A stretch of DNA of 64,000 bases. Source: Candidatus Micrarchaeota archaeon. Lineage in GTDB: Archaea > Micrarchaeota > Micrarchaeia > Micrarchaeales > Micrarchaeaceae. Location: positions 1 through 64,000 of the forward strand of contig JAGWHU010000002.1 in the NCBI GenBank assembly GCA_028866575.1. Direction: 5' to 3'. Each line of letters starts with the position of its first letter. The first letter of the stretch is position 1. The position numbers and the translations under genes are program-made. Shown piece after piece: positions 60,501-64,000 of this stretch. The notes under the pieces are model-generated. The model ran no database searches and had not been told where the DNA came from. It worked only from the letters and a program-made list of their open reading frames with translations.

Positions 60501-62014
60501 TGAACCAGACGATAGAGGGAGGAAGTACATACCTTCAGTACCTGCCGCAGCAGACGAATTACGTCCAGAACCTCTCGGATGCGGGGCTCATAATATCGCC
60601 GTACATAAATTACCAGCTGTACACCAACAGGCTTCCCGGGGAGATATACATAAACCAGACGATAAGCCCGCAGAGTGCAGCTACTGCAGCGACTTCAAGG
60701 GGCGCACCTGTAGTGATAAACGCTGCGCACAACTACAACTACCAGACGCAGCTGTTCCAGCAGGTATCCAGTTTCGGGACCAACTACGGCTATGAGACGC
60801 AGATAGCAATACCATCCGCTTCGACAGGCGCTAGTTGCGGAGTGATATGCCAGCCCAACTATTACTATGACAGCAATTACTTCACAGATACGAGCAAGAT
60901 ACAGTACTACAACGAGAACATAACGCAGTTCTTCCAGCTCTTCAACGTATTCCAGCAATCATCGCACCTCGCGAACCTTGTGCTCAACCTCACGACCGCA
61001 ACTTCGGTGCTGGGGTACAACAGGTTGCTCTACACATACGTTGACAGGTTCAACAACACCGTATCCATGCCCCTTGACGTGAACCTGGCAAACATAACCG
61101 TTATGACGCTTACAGCTGATCCGCTGATAAACCCCTCGAACGAGAACCAGACGAGCGTCACGGTGCAGGGAACCGCAACCTACACTACACCCATAGGAAC
61201 GCACCCGATACCCTCAGGATCCAACATATACCTGTACTGGAACTACAACATAAACTACTACAATTCCACATCATCGCCATCCGGATCCGGCAGCGGCAAC
61301 CCATCAGCATACTACAAGTGGGCGCTTCTTTGCACGCTTGCGCCGACATCAAAGAGCTGCGCGCTGGCCAACCCGCTGAGCACGCAGACGCAGAAGCAGC
61401 CGGACGGGGCGCAGGAGGCCTCGCAGATAGATTATCACACAGAGGCCGGATTGGTCGGAGGATGCCCGAAGCAGCCGAAGAGCCTGTTGACTCCGATAGT
61501 ATACGACTGCAACATATTCAGCAATACGATAGGCAACGTGATAAGGAACGACCCGAACAACCCGAGCGTATACCAGTACTGCATACCGGTATTCCCGAAC
61601 GGCACGGGGCTTTTCACCTCGCAGCTCGGCCTCATAGGGGTGACGCAGACAGACGGCTCGGGCAACTTCCACTATACGTTCAACGCGTGCGGCGTCGGCC
61701 AGAACAGGGTCATAGCCGTTTATTACGGGAACCCGCCGCCGGAGCCGCTTGACGTCTCGCAAACATGGCTGGGAGCTTCCGGCGGATCAGACCAGTTCTC
61801 CGGCCAGATAGACCAGAACGACATACTGGCAAAGGTTCCGGAATACGATTACAGCGACGCGCCGAACTACACTACCACGCAGTTCGAGATAGGGTCCTAC
61901 GTGCTCAGCTACGGCACGATAGGGATCGCATCCGTGGTTGCGCTGGTAGGGATTGTGGCCATCATAGCGTTCCTTTCAATGGGCAGGAAGCGCAGAAGAA
62001 GGAGGGTGAGATGA
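54518..62014 (+). CDS. Giant cell-surface protein with Asn-Pro tandem repeats (2,498 residues)
   Basis: Start ATG 54518 after an A/T-rich promoter (TATTTATAGAG near 54479). An N-terminal hydrophobic segment (WITLVLLFAAFLPVAFTG) directs export. Residues about 43-830 are tandem repeats whose units contain Asn-Pro (GNPALLGGLFANPQLGTLLG) at alternating 9-10 residue spacing. From about 860 to 2450 the protein is a large extracellular region rich in Tyr, Asn, Ser, Thr and Gly, with paired cysteines (ACPLSTPYFGFCTY, TTCGLLCFIS, SCGVICQP) and no recognised enzyme motif. A C-terminal helix (YGTIGIASVVALVGIVAIIAFL) and KRRRRRVR anchor it. It overlaps the next gene by four bases. Confidence 0.85.
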   Translation: MRQMMGMVGKELFTAKWITLVLLFAAFLPVAFTGIANGASAGSSYDFIIGNTLGNSSVANYIISNTYAMNYLLANPETLGYFLNFSMATNSVLNNPSITTVTMNGSSLVYFMSNPSFGSVLQNYPQFNNFVGSGNVSGITANHELLTCLLANPSLATVAQSPSTFYSFIAQPGMQRIENNTNEYASLLCNPALAAIAANGTSLSSFASSSSSTPITGNPAAFTSLLGNPALQSILANPNLTRFMGSSGSASLMSNPQFIIFMSNPAFNNFLNTGATPTQVSGLMGNSALSAITSNSIKLAALLGNPGLASVIANQAALASMLSTPSLNPITGNPAVLTTLLSNPALGAVLGNESKMVSFMSQSSLAPVTTNPGALTLLFSNPALGGVMANPAGLGTVFSNPMMQSSMQNPQVFSLFLTTPALAQIVNNPNTFVSLMTTTQLSNFLYSPQQMFAFINNPAFGGILASPGAMTGFLQSPNTGTIVNNPYLLGSLVGNPSLGTVINNPAQVGSIMTNPALVPITNNSYYTAQLLGNPGLAGIASNQGQLASFIGNPAFVVNGNNIFQNSAVFAPMLSNPSLITLMANPSMLSGFLANPSYSNIAGNPALLGGLFANPQLGTLLGNPTYFNTMLGSPGMGPILGNPAAFANFLSNPSMVSILGNPAMLANLGNIATGAAFGQFVGSPSFVSMMSNPLLGSSSMLGNPAAIGQLASLVSGNPAALPVLGNPAFASLFGSPALASLLNNPGAGAITANPATESLLSNPLMSGLLGAPTATSFFNNPSLSNLMANTHISSVLGSSALGTLASNPGLNGLFTNSQLNNIFSGGPAGAGLQALTSSGGLLGSALSGVGSFGGLGIPGIGACPLSTPYFGFCTYVNTTVVETDYTSFAGSGQITSLPPISLQSPTPLIETVLSDNQQNGQWLITCPVTPNSANTQLYFTTSANSFIGGNRCLADITPLLTPINLYTFVWWTPFTVALADNYYTISNIANGWVYDIAYSGQTQTSGGAKYNISNGYSTESYIFDQVPSSTQHGLWSWSAKYVNLKKTDLTKLQFTQEYDNLQLVIPFVCIYNYNYKVTSAIASINNTNISVPQVNNSALKSGNWFNYSGYLYSPVKTLPGGDTCYYALLLGQELQNGGASCGGWTKVSTNGTIEIGGVKYSGLNIYYGSANTASGSYATTPKPMYSDTLLAAYANGYAEVNAWGLNFTNVSILPYINYQLSIPASATPLNNQITFYNQTYGVYTPHNYATLGNSLDELPMYGGTEFFATYNGYLTEFPFNVVSIDYPDPNSLTMAQDNFLSNLNQQQAALVGFGVGANGHETKFGSFVYGRIYNPQFITASPNGYVYVIASSTTCGLLCFISSTTTTYIYTFKFIPQGYYNFTNYQPAAIPFTDNAVTWNTNWKNYFASTFLSGSQNLYLVGISQLSSVRHILVGFKINNGGALYKFTPLAAQTDTAGDLFLVGDVDKSGAFAIAALTPPGSGNYVENDIVAAPPWFLPSGELAVSPGGQFVYVGNVSYNPSGGGLFADEGGGIEVYKTSPQGGPRSGVASNAFTYVGNIPLSYSNDTYDLNIIAYLANGGPYNDTAVKNAYKPLLAQGVNVPDTSNYHHPVAIADSQGILYVLDNWSFVMPQQASYAHISILMLRAFSANGVEIPVDQQDINDFVPKPGQIITSLPTGVTPTYGWAPYGWPLSASVSIPNGGTETYCALDCQYGPFDTNTPYPPIGPRTDALDGHIGPGANTVGMYSDFNGTLYLIAHAWQFGAGGTNWCWNPQVGFDCGSSIQPKKGLYTELLAFRPKIQNYTKLDFMANDSDYTCYLNVSPPNPDNNPCIYNANTAMIQYISPPVLGIPDSFGYAESLGTPQQYLNVQNQLSSLFPKGIETNNYYSQTNQELNTGLGTANYNTLATGPLASGTAPSVSLPGTYLRSSLNGYAVVPYNVTLILNQSWTDTGLDVPLNPLFPVCPPIFGTGISVSSKTTSYKYQVTPLSSKSGPLNQTIEGGSTYLQYLPQQTNYVQNLSDAGLIISPYINYQLYTNRLPGEIYINQTISPQSAATAATSRGAPVVINAAHNYNYQTQLFQQVSSFGTNYGYETQIAIPSASTGASCGVICQPNYYYDSNYFTDTSKIQYYNENITQFFQLFNVFQQSSHLANLVLNLTTATSVLGYNRLLYTYVDRFNNTVSMPLDVNLANITVMTLTADPLINPSNENQTSVTVQGTATYTTPIGTHPIPSGSNIYLYWNYNINYYNSTSSPSGSGSGNPSAYYKWALLCTLAPTSKSCALANPLSTQTQKQPDGAQEASQIDYHTEAGLVGGCPKQPKSLLTPIVYDCNIFSNTIGNVIRNDPNNPSVYQYCIPVFPNGTGLFTSQLGLIGVTQTDGSGNFHYTFNACGVGQNRVIAVYYGNPPPEPLDVSQTWLGASGGSDQFSGQIDQNDILAKVPEYDYSDAPNYTTTQFEIGSYVLSYGTIGIASVVALVGIVAIIAFLSMGRKRRRRRVR
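54640..57000 (+). repeat. Tandem Asn-Pro protein-repeat region
   Basis: About 40 double units of roughly 19-21 residues with the pattern hhxNPxxxxhh, where h is Leu, Ile, Val, Met or Phe. At DNA level the repeats are varied and recognisable mainly as AATCC/AACCC (Asn-Pro) codons at regular spacing, so the repeat is old or under selection to vary. Confidence 0.8.
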
Positions 62015-63342
62015 TGCTTCACCTGATCCTGAGCCTGGGTTCCGTATACGCCTTCATACCAGTAGTAGTGATATTCATACTAATACTTGCGGCAAGGGGA
62101 TCGATAGGAAGGGACTTCTTCGAGGTATTCGGAATAGCCAGCCTTGTGGGCTGGACCAAGGGCATAGCCACGGGCGGCGCGGGAAAGGGAATCGGAAGGG
62201 GAAGGGCATACAAGAGCAATGCGGAGCGAACCGCGCCTGCAGCTGGACAGGCTGGAAGGACCCTGCTCGGGCATCAGGACACGTTCAGGTCAAGGAATGA
62301 CCTTGAGTCGGGAGGAAGGGGAAGGAGGGAGAGCGGCCTCGGACTGAAGCCTGGAAAGTACAACCTGTACGCAAGGACGGAAGCCAACCCCGGAGGCAGG
62401 GTTTTGGGTAAGTTCGGCGAAGGCGGCAAAAGGATACACGAGGAGAAGTTCTGGAGGAGGGGATTGCCGGAAAGGTACGGCGAGACGTTCCATGGAGAGC
62501 TGTGGGGCAAATATGCAGGGGACAAGACAAGCATACTCGGCAAGATGAGCGACGGCCAGATACACTCGATGCTCAAGCAGTACGGGCTTGACAACAGGAC
62601 TGCTGGCATGGACAAGGCTGCGCTCGCGGAGTTTGCAGTATACAACCTTTCGCTCATAAGGATTAGCGACTATTACGACAGGAACGTAAGGCCTTCGAAG
62701 AAGCCAGGGGGAACGCCTGAGCCGCTCAGGGCGCCGGAGTCCTCGCCCTACCCGCAGGGCGTGCGCATGGCGATAAAGGACTGGTACAAGAACTACTACA
62801 ACGCGAGAAGGGGCAAGGTGTTCGACACAAGCATAAAGTCGAGGGCAGAAAAGGAGCGCGAGGCAGCAAGGCAGCAGAGGAGCCAGGCCGGCAGGGCGCC
62901 ATCAGGCGGCGGAGCCACGGGCGGCGCGGGAAAGGAAAGCAGCGGCAATACATCCACTGACAGCAAGCTTGCGCTCATGAGCGACATGTCCCTCGAGGAG
63001 ATAATGCTGCTCTGCAATTCCTACGGCATACCTGCAAAGAACATAAAGGACAGGGACAGGTACGCAGCATATGCCGCGAGCATGATAGTCGATCCGGGGC
63101 AGATAAGCAGGTTCAAGGAGGATTACCTGAAGAGGGGATCGGCCCCGCAAAGCCCGGACGAAAAGAGAAGGGCGGATCTCATCGGCGGGATGTCCCTTGA
63201 CGACATACAGTCAATGGTCAACAGCTACGGCAACCCGGCAATAGACAGCAGGGACAGGGGCGAGTGGATCAGATACGCGAGCTCGAAGCTCAGCACCGAC
63301 CAGGTCGAGAAATACATAAACAGCAGGCGCAAACAAAAGTGA
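62011..63342 (+). CDS. Membrane-anchored partner of the giant protein, with three helical repeats
   Basis: 443 residues from ATG 62011, which overlaps the stop of the giant gene (ATGA); the open frame upstream is a shadow. One N-terminal membrane helix (LSLGSVYAFIPVVVIFILILA) precedes a Gly/Lys/Arg-rich cytoplasmic region. Three copies of a helical repeat of about 45-50 residues follow (near residues 177-225, 323-370 and 390-440), each starting like MSDGQIHSMLKQYGL, MSLEEIMLLCNSYGIP or MSLDDIQSMVNSYGNP. These resemble SAP-like helix-extended-helix units, although DNA binding at the membrane is unproven. Coupled synthesis suggests a complex with the giant protein. Confidence 0.75.
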   Translation: MMLHLILSLGSVYAFIPVVVIFILILAARGSIGRDFFEVFGIASLVGWTKGIATGGAGKGIGRGRAYKSNAERTAPAAGQAGRTLLGHQDTFRSRNDLESGGRGRRESGLGLKPGKYNLYARTEANPGGRVLGKFGEGGKRIHEEKFWRRGLPERYGETFHGELWGKYAGDKTSILGKMSDGQIHSMLKQYGLDNRTAGMDKAALAEFAVYNLSLIRISDYYDRNVRPSKKPGGTPEPLRAPESSPYPQGVRMAIKDWYKNYYNARRGKVFDTSIKSRAEKEREAARQQRSQAGRAPSGGGATGGAGKESSGNTSTDSKLALMSDMSLEEIMLLCNSYGIPAKNIKDRDRYAAYAASMIVDPGQISRFKEDYLKRGSAPQSPDEKRRADLIGGMSLDDIQSMVNSYGNPAIDSRDRGEWIRYASSKLSTDQVEKYINSRRKQK

Positions 63343-63347
63343 ACTGT

Positions 63348-63893
63348 TCATCTGATTGACTTTTCAAGTATGCTGCGCTCGCTTTCTGTAAGTATTTCCT
63401 CGCTGCCGATCTTGGCGTTCCCCAAGACGTAAGCGAGTACCTCCATCCTCGTTTCGTTGCCTTTCAGCGTGGCGGTTATCGCATCCTGCGGCTCTTTCGC
63501 CGTTACCTGCATTGCTATGTCGTGCATCCATTCGTCGAACAATTTGCTGTACGACATGAGCATCGATATCTGCTCAATTGCAAGAAGGAATTTTTTCAGC
63601 CTTTCCACCTGCTGCACCTTCTTCGGGTCGCTCGTGCCTTTTTCAGAAAGGTATTCCCTGTACCTTTCGGCTATGCCATCCTTGTCCTCCATTATCCTGT
63701 TTATTATGAACATCTTCATGTCGGTGTCGCTAGGCTTGTCCGGAAGCGTCACCAGCGAGCCGTTTACCTCTATGGCCCTGGAGTCTATCGCATCCTGGAG
63801 GGTTTCCATTGCCTGGGTTATCAGCTCCGTCTTTATCTTGTTGAATATGTCCTCGCAGACAAGCCATGCGGGAATATCTCTATCGCCTTGCAT
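63348..63893 (-). CDS. Hypothetical cytoplasmic protein, about 181 residues
   Basis: Start chosen at ATG 63893 (MQGDRDIPAWLVCED); the open frame continues to 63974 but the extra residues are not protein-like. The protein is helical and charged with no membrane helix or signal. A motif RDIPAWLVCEDIFNKIKTELI occurs near the start and LTESERSILEKSIR at the end. No family recognised, though the composition resembles small archaeal replication or DNA-binding accessory factors. It is convergent with the giant-protein operon. The last 100 bases of the window beyond 63893 show no further gene. Confidence 0.6.
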   Translation of the reverse strand: MQGDRDIPAWLVCEDIFNKIKTELITQAMETLQDAIDSRAIEVNGSLVTLPDKPSDTDMKMFIINRIMEDKDGIAERYREYLSEKGTSDPKKVQQVERLKKFLLAIEQISMLMSYSKLFDEWMHDIAMQVTAKEPQDAITATLKGNETRMEVLAYVLGNAKIGSEEILTESERSILEKSIR

Positions 63894-64000
63894 AAAATCA
63901 GGTGGGGAAATCCTTTGATGAAACAATAAGGTGCCAAACAGCAATATGCTTTCCCGCCCGAGGGCAGTACACACATATCGTAGGCAGGCTTAGCTTCCAA

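Noticed and set aside
61765-62010. N-terminal extension of the 62011 gene into the giant gene
   Set aside because: The extra residues are an out-of-frame reading of the giant protein; ATG 62011 overlaps its stop and precedes a clear membrane helix.

Overview
This is an archaeal chromosome segment. The evidence is TATA-box promoters with leaderless or near-leaderless starts, an archaeal class I CCA-adding enzyme, Trm1, DUF357, DUF763, an AK6/Fap7-type adenylate kinase, archaeal TyrRS, Dim1/KsgA, pilin-like class III signal peptides and intron-containing tRNA genes. A two-subunit E1 2-oxoacid dehydrogenase complex, quinone genes, giant secreted proteins and a tRNA intron in the T-loop together suggest the ARMAN/Micrarchaeota branch of DPANN. 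That placement is an inference; no rRNA lies in the window.

Layout. 1-3431: 5' part of a giant secreted protein with about 440-residue DUF2341-like modules (minus strand, runs off the left edge). 3571-8254: E1alpha-E1beta-E2-E3 operon of a 2-oxoacid (pyruvate or branched-chain) dehydrogenase. 8324-12751: small membrane proteins, a truncated TnpB remnant, NAD kinase, DUF763 and a membrane-tethered winged-helix protein. 12854-16963: a probable quinone cluster with long-chain polyprenyl synthase, UbiE-type methyltransferase, CPBP protease, zinc-type oxidoreductase and UbiA/MenA-type prenyltransferase. 17051-23556: tRNA maturation and housekeeping genes (tRNA-Ala, CCA enzyme, AK6-like kinase, Trm1, tRNA-Leu with a T-loop intron). 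23698-27358: glycosyltransferase, sulfatase-like protein, TyrRS, zinc-ribbon protein. 27564-31939: regulator, ABC ATPase, secreted partner and MacB/FtsX-like permease, then a PIG-L deacetylase. 31958-37189: small and orphan genes, HxlR regulator, ferritin-VIT protein. 37422-38333: Fic enzyme.

38338-51422 is a complete 13,085-bp casposon, the most notable feature. It has 30-bp terminal inverted repeats (one mismatch) and a perfect 14-bp target duplication, GTCAAGCTAAAGCC. It encodes Cas1 (casposase), a family-B DNA polymerase with exonuclease motifs, an HNH nuclease split by a -1 frameshift, and several regulators and membrane proteins. It was inserted exactly at the 3' end of an intron-containing tRNA-Thr(GGU) gene, where that gene abuts the stop codon of the Fic gene. 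The duplication restored both genes. The left arm (nine genes, minus strand) carries replication and nuclease functions. The right arm (plus strand, visibly AT-rich) carries a regulator, cas1 and membrane/DUF4145-like cargo. Cas1 and PolB end in related helix-turn-helix tails. There is no CRISPR array and no other cas gene.

51604-63893: a pilin-like pentapeptide-repeat protein, Dim1/KsgA, a metallo-beta-lactamase hydrolase, and a 2,498-residue cell-surface protein. The N-terminal third of that protein is a tandem repeat centred on Asn-Pro. It is translationally coupled to a membrane-anchored partner with three short helical repeats.
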